A stretch of 64,000 nucleotides of DNA. It comes from Adiantum capillus-veneris. Lineage: Eukaryota; Streptophyta; Polypodiopsida; Polypodiales; Pteridaceae. The notes beneath the pieces are model-generated. The model was given only the letters and a program-made list of their open reading frames with translations, was not told where the DNA came from and did not search any database. The stretch lies in contig CM043949.1 of NCBI GenBank assembly GCA_014529385.2, forward strand, positions 113,651,477 through 113,715,476, in the 5' to 3' direction. Below, one piece after another: positions 1 to 8,492 of this stretch (position 1 is its first letter; every line of letters starts with the position of its first letter). Made by a program: the position numbers and the translations under genes.

Positions 1-5
1 AAAAA

Positions 6-1091
6 ATGGTGAGTACCAGGAAATCAAGACCCAGGATAGCTGGGGCTATCTCTGGAAGGGATCTCGACGACATCCTACCAACCATGGATTCCCACATCAA
101 GGGGCAACGAATCTCAAACATCTACATAGATGGTGGCGCGCAAATATGCGTCATGAGTGAAAAGATGATGCACCATCTAGGTCTAGAGGTGAGTAGGCCA
201 GCACCCTGCCGAGCCAAAATGGAAAACAATGTAAGGGTGAAATGCGTGGACATTGTGACTGCGGTCAAAGTAAAAGCATTCAATACAGAAGTGGAGGTAG
301 ACATCTTTGTCATGCCACACAAAGGGGAGGGCTACCCCATCATTCTTGGGAGGCCTTGGCTTATGGCTATGGAAGCTAAACAAGACTGTAGCACCGAAAT
401 GATTCAGATGAAGGACGCTAAAGGTAAGTCCATATTCTACGACATGAGGACTGGGAAGCAATGCAACATGATCTTGGAGGCTTCAGAAGATGAGTCCATC
501 AACGACTATTCGTCTACCTCAGGAGAAGAGACAACCACCATTGACGGAAGTGATAGTAGCATTGAAGTGATGGGGGTCATTCTTAAAGACCCGAAAAGAT
601 TGACACAATCTGAAACACCCCCAACAAACCAAGAGGAATCATCAGGTACGCAGTCCTTAGAGGATGCAGGTAAGTTACAAAAAATGCTCTCAAATGAGTT
701 AACCGATGAAGAAAGGAAGGAATATGTCTCCATGCTAGGTAGCTTCACTACTTTGTTCATTGATGGATATGATAAGATCACAAGAATTACAGTAGTGCAA
801 CACCACATAAAACTCAAGGAAGACAGTAAACCCGTAGTGCAGAAGCTCAGAAGACTTGGAGTAATCCAACAAGAGGCACTACTTAAAGAGGTGAGAAGTT
901 TGCTACAAGCAGGTTTCATCTACCCTGTCGAAGACTCAGAATGGGTCTCCCCAATAGTAGTCACACCAAAAAAGAATGGTAAGTGGAGAGTATGTGTGGA
1001 CTATAAACCTCTCAATGCAGCCACGAAGAGGGATCACTTTCCCCTCCCATTCCAGGATGAAATTCTCAATGAAGTGGCAGGTCACGAATGA
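6..1091 (+). pseudogene. G1 gag end / aspartic protease / start of RT
   Basis: 361 codons of a retrotransposon polyprotein; the true start lies left of the window. The aspartic protease has its catalytic motif D-G-G-A at residues 42-45 and the ILGRPWL flap-side motif near residues 113-119. An acidic Ser/Glu-rich linker follows (about 160-230). The start of RT is seen from about residue 275 (KLRRLGVIQ, then FIYPVEDSEWVSP and VVTPKKNGKWRVCVDYKPLN). The frame stops at TGA 1089-1091, where G3 has a lysine codon (GHEKYIVCDGYS). The same stop is present in G2 at 24276-24278. It cleaves the polyprotein in cis and supplies RT in an active element; this copy is broken. Confidence 0.85.
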
Positions 1092-1097
1092 TACACA

Positions 1098-1793
1098 GTG
1101 TGCGATGGCTACTCAGGATGCTTCCAGATTAGCATTGCAGAAGAAGATCAGAAGAAGAAAACCTTCATCACACCTTGGGGATGCTTTGCTTACAGGGTGA
1201 TGCCTTTTGGCCTCACTAATGCCCCGGCCACATTTCAGCGCTATGTGACCTTTGTTTTCCATCCCTACTTTGGAACATCAATACAGGTTTTCATAGATGA
1301 TTTTTGCATCTATAGTTCACGAGCCCTTCATTTAAGCAAAGTCTATGATGGCTTAGCCAGGCTGCAAACCTTGGGTGGCCAGCTCAACATGGATAAGTGT
1401 CACATTGGTGAAAGCAAAGTCACTCTCCTTGGCCATGTAATTTCAGCAAAAGGGATTGAGACAGGGATTGAGGCTGACCCTAGCAAGATTCAAGCCCTGG
1501 TGTCTTTGCCGTCACCCACCACTGCTAAGCAATTGGTTTCTTTCCTTCAAAAGGTAAGATACTTAAGCAGGTTCATTCACTTGCTATCTCAAGTGGTCCT
1601 TCACCTACAAAAAATCACCCAGAGGGATGTCTTCTCATGGAGTGAAGAAAATGAGCAGCAATTTACCGAGGTAAAGAAAATCCTAGCTAAGCTTCCCACC
1701 ATTTCACCCCCTAAGTGGGACGAGCCATTTTATGTGAACCCTAGTATAGGAAGTGATACACTCGGAGCCGTGGTAATGCAAAAGGACCCCTAA
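1098..1793 (+). pseudogene. G1 reverse transcriptase core
   Basis: This continues the frame of the upstream segment after the TGA. RT fingers and palm are clear: CDGYSGCFQI, TPWGCFAYRVMPFGLTNAPATF and the catalytic F-I-D-D box in VFIDDFCIYSS, then the thumb (LLGHVISAKGIE). A 12-bp in-frame duplication near 1457 (GIETGIE) is absent from G2. The frame ends at TAA 1791-1793, directly after the QKDP motif that starts the first RNase H; G2 shares that stop at 24966-24968. G3 reads through the same spot with sense codons. Confidence 0.88.
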
Positions 1794-1802
1794 ACTTCTT
1801 TC

Positions 1803-2630
1803 ATGCGTCCTGTTTACTTCTCTAGTCGTGTCATGACCCCGTCGGAAAAGGAATTTACCGAAGTAGAACACATGGTTCTGGCACTAATGTTTGCGACCAC
1901 AAAGTTCCGCTCCTATCTCATGCCTAGACCCTTTGTAATCGTGACAATGGAGGAGGTTTTCCCATATGTAATGAGACACATGGATGTCTCATCTAGGATC
2001 TCTAAGTGGCTAATTAGATTACAAGAGTTTGACTACACCATGCAAGTAGAAAACTCCACTAGGACTAGCTTAGCGGGAATTCTCACTCATCGCCACTATG
2101 AGAAGAAGCTGAAGATCAGCACGGAAGCAAAGGAAGAAACACCAATGGTAGAGAGTCCTAGGCTAGAAAGAGCTCACTCTCTATTCTTTGACGGAGCATA
2201 CAAAAGAAAAATGGACCGGTCTACAGCTGGCATAGTCATTTTCAATGAGCAACAAGAAAGAGTATTCTCCATCAGGCAGTTATTACACTCCCACTCCAAC
2301 AATGAATCAGAATATGCAGCCGTAATTCTTGGGTTGGAACAATGTATTTCACAAGGAATTCAACGCCTAGATGTGTTTGGCGATGCTTTGCTTTTAATAA
2401 GGCAGATAAATGGCACTTGGGTTTGTAAAAATCAGGTTTTACTTGGTCAACTACGCCAAGTTAAGGATCTTCTAAGGAAATTTGAAGCAGTGGAACTATT
2501 TCATGTCCCCAGAGCAGAAAATCAGGAGGCAGATGCTCTAGCCAAAGAAAGAATACAAGACGTTCGCGTAGGAGCAATCAAACTGAAGCTACCCCTCTTT
2601 CAAGGTAGTGATGCTATGCCAGATATCTGA
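1803..2630 (+). pseudogene. G1 degenerate RNase H plus archaeal-type RNase H
   Basis: Same frame again. The first part (MRPVYFSSRVMTPSEKEFTEVE...) is the usual gypsy RNase H, followed by the WLIRLQEFDYTMQVE segment. A second RNase H follows with the RVT_3/archaeal-type signature: FFDGA (Asp), SNNESEYAA (Glu), VFGDALL (Asp) and HVPRAENQEADALA (Asp). Two RNase H domains in tandem are the hallmark of Tat/Ogre-type elements. The frame runs 4-5 codons past the truncation point before stopping, so the integrase that should follow is missing. Confidence 0.85.
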
Positions 2631-2987
2631 GGTTGGCTCCTTATTTCAATTTTTTTCCAAACTCACAATGTGAGTAGATTATATTAGCAAAATCATAGAA
2701 TTACAGATTCCAATCATGCTCGCCACAAGCCATGACATCTACTATTGATCAATGATACATCGGCTGATAGGGGAGCCACCCCAATGATAATGGATGGGTC
2801 CTCATCACTACCCAATAAGGTCAATCATCCATGCTCATGTTCCACTCATCGAAGTCCATGTGTTTCCCGACGGCGATGATAATCTCCTTGCTTTCTTGGA
2901 TTATCTTTGTAAACTTAGAAACTTCCATGGTGTTCTCAAAGATCCCGTAGTTCCTTCGTTTCCATACATGCTTAATGTAGGAGAATC
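2627..2987. other. No gene seen; probable 3' part of the reverse LINE fragment
   Basis: This joins the G1 truncation point to the recognisable LINE coding fragment. No ORF with family resemblance is seen. The part nearest 2987 is probably the degraded downstream continuation of the reverse-strand LINE fragment; 2627-2790 is AT-rich and unassigned. Confidence 0.4.
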
Positions 2988-3440
2988 TCACAATTTGAGT
3001 TTGATGAGTAGAGCATGGCTCTTAAACACCTTCCCTCCTAAGAAGAGATCATTCTTAAAAAATCCTATTTTCCAGGTCTTTTGGACCCATTTGCAAATCT
3101 TTCCTGCAAGGCCACATATTGTCGAGCATTCCTTAAAAAGGTGGGGAAGGTCTTCAGAAGCTGTTCTACATTGCAAGCATCTATCTAGACCAATCCCCCT
3201 GATAGACATCTTCACCCCAATTGGTAGGGCTATTGCTTGCCCCACAACTTGCTCAACGGGGAGAACCAGTCCTTCAAAACATAAGGGAGAGGCACACTTC
3301 CTTTGTTCGTGGTTTAAGGAAATGTCTGTTCTTGGGCCACTTCCACTCTTTCCACTTAAACTTGGAATCACGGTTCGATAGACACCACCTGTTAAATTGT
3401 TCAAAAGGGTTTGCTGAGCAGTAATCTTTCGGCCCCACTG
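2988..3440 (-). pseudogene. LINE ORF2 C-terminal fragment (zf-RVT region)
   Basis: Read leftward, this encodes the zinc-binding zf-RVT end of a plant L1-type ORF2. IGVKMSIRGIGLDRCLQC, then ASEDLPHLFKEC and KICKWVQKTWKIGFF align well with the intact-order copy at 43685-43990 (ERGIGSNQCLGC, ASEDMAHLFMDC, KIWKWVQRTWKISFF). Just upstream, in another frame, DSKFKWKEWKWP matches DSEFDWNAWKWP of that copy, so there is at least one frameshift. RT and endonuclease are absent. It is a fragment, not a gene. Confidence 0.8.
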
Positions 3441-3982
3441 AGGTTAAACAATAGGAAAGCTTAGTGATTTTATCACTAGTTTGTTGGCTTTCAATAACAA
3501 GCCTTAGACAAGAAGAGGGTTTAATATTTCATTATTCCTACATGGATTGAATCTACCTTTTCATGGGAAGCATTGAAGTTTTCTTTTGTTTTGGTTTTGT
3601 CAAAAGGTCCCTTCATGTTGTTTTTTGTTATCCCTAGGCTGGCTTGGCTGCCTCTTCATGTAATGTAATTCCTGATCAATTCTTGATCTTTCTTAATATA
3701 ATTTCCTCATGTTTATGGTTTTTATAAAAAAGGTCCCTTCATTTGAGAGAATTATATTACTTGACCTCCTTGTCATTTTATCATTTTGGAATACCAATGT
3801 GAACCTTCACCTTGTTGGCCTCAAGAAGGCCATATAGGAATGGTGGAGAAAACATACTATTTGTTCAGCGGGAAGAACCAATCCTTTGAAAACATAAGGG
3901 AGAGGTACACTTCCTTAGTGGTTTAAGGAAATGTCTGTTCTTGGGTCACTTCCATGCTTTCCACGCAAACTTGGAATCACAG
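3250..3982. repeat. Tandemly duplicated LINE fragment + LINE-tail repeat (left part)
   Basis: 3250-3372 (LINE zf-RVT upstream segment) recurs at 3867-3978. The sequence between (3421-3856) recurs at 31985-32475, to the right of element G2. The pre-insertion locus was therefore two roughly 0.6-kb units head-to-tail, and G2 landed in the second. The 3592-3726 part (TCAATTCTTGATCTTTCTTAA region followed by an A/T run) resembles the 3' ends of plant LINEs and occurs twice more at 32049-32355. Confidence 0.7.
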
Positions 3983-4293
3983 TGATGGTCGGCTTTCGAA
4001 ACCGTGACCATGAGAACCACACCCTAAAGAAGGGAAGGTTTGTTACCAAAAAAAAAAAAAAGAAGCCCTTACCATTCACCATAACCCCCCCCCGTCCCCC
4101 CTAAGATTAACCACTAGTGGGGCGCCGCCCGTTTGGCCACACCCCTCCATTATGGCCAAAAGACGATCCCTCTCTCTCTTACGGCCCGGCTTCGCCAATA
4201 TTCTCTCTCTCTCCTAGTCTGCCACTGCATCACCCGGCCCGGTAGGTGCATTGGTGCCTATGTAACACCCTTCGGCGGGCTGCCATAGATATT

Positions 4294-4295
<2 letters not shown>

Positions 4296-4368
<73 letters not shown>

Positions 4369-4484
4369 GCTACACCCCCCCCCCCCTCTCGTCCACACTC
4401 CCTTCAGCCTTATACCCCCCCCCCCCCCCAACCTTGGCGTACCACTGGCCTAACAGCCCCCTCCCCCCCCACTTATCTTCACCT

Positions 4485-4554
<70 letters not shown>

Positions 4555-4666
4555 ACTCTCTCTCTCTATCTCTCTCTCTCTCTCTCTCTCCTCTTCTCCC
4601 CCCCTACAACCTCACACCCCCTCTCTCTCCCTCTTTTTCCCTTGGTGGGAACGGCCGCTAGGCATT

Positions 4667-4739
<73 letters not shown>
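4296..4739 (+). repeat. (CT)n microsatellite cluster in G2 left LTR
   Basis: Long pure or nearly pure CT runs at 4296-4366, 4486-4550, 4555-4591 and 4670-4739, separated by short C-rich spacers. The right LTR has the same order with different run lengths, as expected of replication slippage. Confidence 0.95.
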
Positions 4740-4743
<4 letters not shown>

Positions 4744-5254
4744 CTCTCGTTGACTAGGCCTCTCACCCCCCCCCCTTCGTTTGCGGCCGCTATCGAGCCC
4801 CGCCTCTCTCTCTCACGCTCGCACCCCCGGACCCCGACCCTCGTGGGCGCCTTGGATAAACACAACCACACACACACCATCCACCCCCTATCCTCTCACC
4901 CCCCCCTCTCTCTCCACACCCTCTCCCTCTTTCCTCGCTCTCACACACTGCAGGCGGCCACCCTCCCGCTCGAGCTCTCTCTCACGCAGCCTGTGCAGCG
5001 CCGTCCCTAGCACACACACACACACCCTAGCACACACACACACCCCCTCATTCATCATCTTTCCCCCCCACTCCGTCTCTATGTTGCCAGGTCCAAAATA
5101 TATATATATATATATATATTAATACCCACCCCCCCTTCCCACGCACGTATACGCACACACATATAAATAAACATGCACACACATCTATATATATGCACAC
5201 ACACACACATATACCCACATACTCACACACGACACGCACAAACGCACACATCAC

Positions 5255-5259
5255 AAAAA
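5255..5259 (+). other. Empty insertion site matching the Copia-type element
   Basis: AAAAA in the left LTR lies at the position where the right LTR carries the 2.4-kb element 28487-30900 flanked by AAAAA on both sides. The flanks (CA-rich on the left, AAGAAGAAC then CAAAACGA on the right) match on both sides, so this is a within-window pre-insertion allele. Confidence 0.75.
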
Positions 5260-5698
5260 TAAATTAAAAAAAAGAAGAACCAAAACGACGTCGACATCGA
5301 CAAAGAAGAAGACGGCCCAAAGCACGCGCCACCGATACCGAAGTGAAGAAATGCGCCAAAGGCATGCCCCGGCCGACCCCGAAAAGACGTACGTGCTACA
5401 CCGACGCACCGACAACACACCATTCGCCGGCATCAATCAACCACGACACCATCTTCAGTAAACCATAGGTTATCATCATCATTTTTTTTCAGTTTTCATC
5501 CAAGTTTTGTAAAATTCTTAATTTGTAAATTTCCTCTGTTTAGGTGATGGTCACAAAGGCTTACCTAGAGGTTTTCATTTTTAATAACTCCCAAGAAAAA
5601 GCAAGGGTCAACCACACCGGGCCCACTGCCTTTCTTTGTCTCCCCAATTAGCTTACCATAATCAAACCGAGATTACCCTAATCCAAGCAGCCAACACC

Positions 5699-5706
5699 TA
5701 TAAAAG
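5699..5706 (+). promoter_or_regulatory. TATA box of G2 left LTR
   Basis: TATAAAAG in the context ACACCTATAAAAGGGCAC, conserved at 31348-31355 in the right LTR. It would place transcription start about 25-35 bp downstream, that is in or next to the G run at 5727-5754. Confidence 0.6.
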
Positions 5707-5726
5707 GGCACTAAGAGGTCACTATC

Positions 5727-5754
5727 GGGGGGGGGGGGGGGGGGGGGGGGGGGG
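5727..5754 (+). repeat. 28-base poly-G run downstream of the LTR TATA box
   Basis: An uninterrupted run of about 28 G. The right LTR has only 6 G at the same place (31376-31381), so the tract expanded in this copy or was extended by assembly or sequencing error. Confidence 0.9.
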
Positions 5755-6098
5755 TAGTTCATGAGAGGTCAACACTTGGTATAGTTTTAGTGGGAAGAAT
5801 TGACACTATTGGCATCACGGGGAGGGGGCTTGTGTGATTGTTTGCTTTGGGAATTGCACCATGTGAAGGGAGCCACGTCCACCTCTCGACTCCAATAGTC
5901 AATGTATACACACATACACGTTCTTGGTAGCAAGTTTCACAATCATGGAGGCATCTTTAGAGAACACACCAAGTAGTTTCACCATCTTTTCTCCCTACCT
6001 CTCTATCACCACGGTGTTTCGCCTTGCCGGAAGGAAGGTCATTGTAAATACGGCAGAAATAATTCTCCCTCACATCCCCAAGGGTTGTCATCATTTGT

Positions 6099-6101
<3 letters not shown>

Positions 6102-6192
<91 letters not shown>
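6102..6192 (+). repeat. (CT)n microsatellite near the end of G2 left LTR
   Basis: About 91 bp of pure CT. The matching run in the right LTR is 31730-31787, about 58 bp. Confidence 0.95.
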
Positions 6193-6193
<1 letters not shown>

Positions 6194-6338
6194 GCCGCTC
6201 ATCACCGTGGTTTGCGTCCTAGCCGCTCAAAGCTAGGTGGTACCCCCTGTTCGCTTTTCCGTGACCGGCTCGAGACGTGCCATCGGCCACCGGCGTTTTA
6301 GAGGCCGTCAGAGTTTGGGTGTTGCTTTGCTCCCATCA

Positions 6339-6360
6339 TTTTGTGCCCCCACGGAGGAGG
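6339..6360 (+). promoter_or_regulatory. Candidate primer-binding site of G2
   Basis: TTTTGTGCCCCCACGGAGGA begins directly after the LTR end (TCA at 6336-6338). It resembles the TTTGGCGCCCACCGTGGGG-type site of Tat elements. The reverse-strand G3 element has the same GCCCCCACGGAGGA string beside its 5' LTR (reverse complement of about 17035-17052). I do not assign the tRNA. Confidence 0.55.
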
Positions 6361-6636
6361 GCTTCTAAGAAACCTTCAGTTTACAATGCTAAAAGTGAGG
6401 TACGCCATCAATCATGGACGAGTGGCTGAAGGAATTTTCTAACTGGAGGATGTAAGAGGAGGAGACTAAGGAGGCACTAGCCGCCTTCATTGAAGTACTA
6501 CTGCCAGGCTGCAGTGTGGTCAGTATTCAAGAGGTAAATTCTCCATCTCGTGTTGCTCATTCTAACCACAAGTTGAGAGCATCAGGTGGGAGGTCTATGA
6601 AGTTCCATCACTGTTGTCAACCAAAACACACTGTCA

Positions 6637-7376
6637 ATGAGTGCCAGCAACGAAGGCAGCGAAGGCGCTGAAATTGTTTTTATCGACATTCATCGCGACG
6701 AAGTCATTCACATCAAAGGAGGAAAGAAAATGGTGAGGCCTCTCTTCCCTAAGGAAATTGCAGTCAAAGTTACAACCTTTACTCCAAAATGGCTTAAAGG
6801 GGCTGCTCGAGCCAAAGGTAAGGAAAAGATAAGCCAGTCTAGAAACACATGACCCCGAAGGGAGAAGCATCTGGCCAAGCAAGTGCTTCAAGCTCAGAGA
6901 CCCGGATTGTACCCAGCTTGCCAAAGAGGAATTCATCCGAAGCTAAGCGGCGGAAGGTCGCCTACCGATTTGCACGACGCATGAGAGTACTACCAGTCCA
7001 CTTCGACAATCCTGAAAAAGAAGTGGTAAGAATATTCCCATGTCCTAAGGAAGAGTGGTTCGGCTACTGCTCTCGCTGTTTTGGAAGACGGGTAGAGGGT
7101 CGTGCTTCTCTCCCTGTACAACTTATCTTGAAGAATCTCTCCACCACAAGTGAAACCCAGTGGGCTGGAGACAAGTTGCATCTGAATGGAGTGGAATTCA
7201 TGCAACACGCTGAGTACGGAATTTATATGCAATTGTTACTAGCCAAGAGGCTGGGAGTGGTCAGACGCATCGCCATCACCCCGTACGTGCTGAGCGACGA
7301 AGGAAAGGTAGATGTGGATGTGGAGGTTGATGAGTTGGCACATTCACAACCTCGGAGAAGCTATGGCAGCTACTGA
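6637..7376 (+). pseudogene. G2 leader ORFs upstream of gag, function unknown
   Basis: Two overlapping ORFs, 6637-6852 (71 aa) and 6849-7376 (175 aa). The first is rich in Lys and acidic residues. The second has a basic SSEAKRRKVAYRFARRMR stretch and a later segment with a C-x2-C pair (FGYCSRCFGRR). I do not recognise either. They lie between the primer-binding site and gag, where Tat/Ogre elements often carry an extra ORF. The second ends at 7374-7376, while gag reads in another frame from about 7358. Either this is the first half of gag decayed past recognition, or it is a Tat-type extra ORF. G3 has no equivalent of this length. Confidence 0.4.
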
Positions 7377-7381
7377 CGGAA

Positions 7382-7642
7382 TTGAAGCCGGGAGGTCTGC
7401 TAGAGTATGCCACCTATGAGTCCAAATTTGTGGACTTATGGGAGAGATGGGTTGCCTCACTTGAGGAAGGAGAAGAAGTGCCTAATTTCCTAAAGAAGGA
7501 ACATTACATTGTTGGTCTATGGTCACCGCTTAGAGAGAAGGTGAAGGGAAGGTTTCCTGCAACATATGAGTTGGCAGTAGAAGTAGCCCACCTTAAAGAC
7601 AAGAAGCTGCGTATGCAAGCAAGAGTAAACGAGTCGCATTAG
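7382..7642 (+). pseudogene. G2 gag, N-terminal piece
   Basis: 86 codons with the second half of a Retrotrans_gag domain: YESKFVDLWERWV, FLKKEHYIVGLWSPLREKVK and FPATYELAVEVAHLK align with G3 gag (YKQEFLRLWALWI, FLKKERFIAGLFPNLKVKVE, APATFDAAETRAA). The frame is open for a few codons upstream (EKLWQLLTELKPGG), so the true domain begins before this ATG. Gag forms the particle core. The ORF ends at the boundary of the inserted block, and the gag tail resumes at 22401. Confidence 0.7.
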
Positions 7643-7655
7643 GAAAAATATGAAC

Positions 7656-8284
7656 CCTCTAGGGGCCCTTTGGGATTAAGGTTAATTAGAGGTCAGCCAA
7701 TAGGAAGAGGGTGGTGGATACACTCTATACCCTCAAAAAAGTAGGGGGATAAGGTAGCCTTACACCTCTTAATTGTCTCTTACCTAGTGAGAAGGTAAGG
7801 GAGGTGGCTAGGGGAAAGAGGGGGGGGGGGGGACCACTTTGACCTCTTTTCCCCCACTTTTTGGCCCGGATTTAAAAATACACTAAAAATTTCAAATTTC
7901 AAGTTTTCCCTCCTTTAAAGGTCCCCAAACCTATTTCATGGTGAAAAAAGTATTTTTGACCTTCAAAAGTTAAAAATGTGCACTAAAAAATCAAAAAAAT
8001 TGATTTTTTTAAAAAAAAATCAAAACATCATTTTCACCCTCCAAAGTCTTTCCAAACCTATTCTATAGCTAAAAAGTGTTTTTCTCTCTCTACAAACCCT
8101 TTTCCAAGCTCTCCATTGCTGCAACAACCACATGCACCCCCTATAGTTCATCATTATCTCTCTGCTAGCTTTCTCCCACCTCCATTGTAGCACCAAGCAA
8201 GCTCCTCCTCCATCTCTTCCCCTTACCCACCACAGAGTTTCACACCAAGCTAGCTCCTCTCCCTTCTCTCATCTCCATTACAAC
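7656..8284. other. Left arm of the inserted block, no gene
   Basis: Contains a G run (7820-7831) and A/T-rich stretches (7970-8030). No coding family resemblance is seen. Confidence 0.5.
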
Positions 8285-8458
8285 ATGAAACAAGATTCTA
8301 CTCCTTCTACTTTCATTCACTCACACTACATGGAAACCTCTACTCCCGAAGGTGGCAAAAGTATGAGCTCACATGAGTTGCATACCACAACAATAGGAGG
8401 TGTGAATATCGTGTGGGCATTGCAAGGGTTCATCTCCAACATAAAGATAGAATGGTAA
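8285..8458 (+). CDS. Short ORF with a splice-donor-like end, unknown
   Basis: 57 codons beginning ATG at 8285 after a CT-rich, 5'-UTR-like stretch and ending TAA 8456-8458. The stop overlaps AATG|GTAAGA, a good plant splice-donor match at 8454, so this could be a first exon whose intron was hit by G3 about 35 bp later. The peptide is Ser/Thr/His-rich and not recognised. It may equally be chance; nothing else supports it. Confidence 0.2.
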   Translation: MKQDSTPSTFIHSHYMETSTPEGGKSMSSHELHTTTIGGVNIVWALQGFISNIKIEW

Positions 8459-8492
8459 GAAAACTACCCTTGTAGTGAGGCGGTCCGGGGTG

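Larger units (their letters stand above)
1..2626 (+). mobile_element. Ty3/gypsy Tat-lineage element G1, 3'-truncated internal fragment
   Basis: The window begins inside the gag-protease part of a gypsy element that runs rightward. One reading frame covers protease, reverse transcriptase, a degenerate RNase H and a second archaeal-type RNase H. The sequence is near-identical to the matching part of G2 (23190-25800). Similarity stops abruptly at about 2626, where G2 goes on into integrase while G1 passes into unrelated sequence and a LINE fragment. No LTR of G1 is in the window. Assignment to the Tat group of non-chromodomain Ty3/gypsy elements rests on the second RNase H after the normal RT-RNase H block. 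Confidence 0.9.
3983..6338 (+). repeat. G2 left (5') LTR
   Basis: 2356 bp starting TGATGGTCGG and ending TCCCATCA. It matches 27147-31950 after removal of the inserted Copia-type element. It holds four long (CT)n tracts (4296-4366, 4486-4591, 4670-4739, 6102-6192), a CA-rich and TA-rich block (5010-5260), a TATA box (5699-5706) and a 28-base G run (5727-5754). ORFs across it (Ser/Leu repeats) are microsatellite translations, not proteins. Confidence 0.85.

Noticed and set aside
4246-5010. Long ORF of Ser-Leu repeats
   Set aside because: It is the translation of (CT)n tracts in an LTR. The same applies to ORFs at 5924-6301, 21328-21987, 27285-28521, 28596-28886, 30723-31107, 35428-35631 and 36555-37733.
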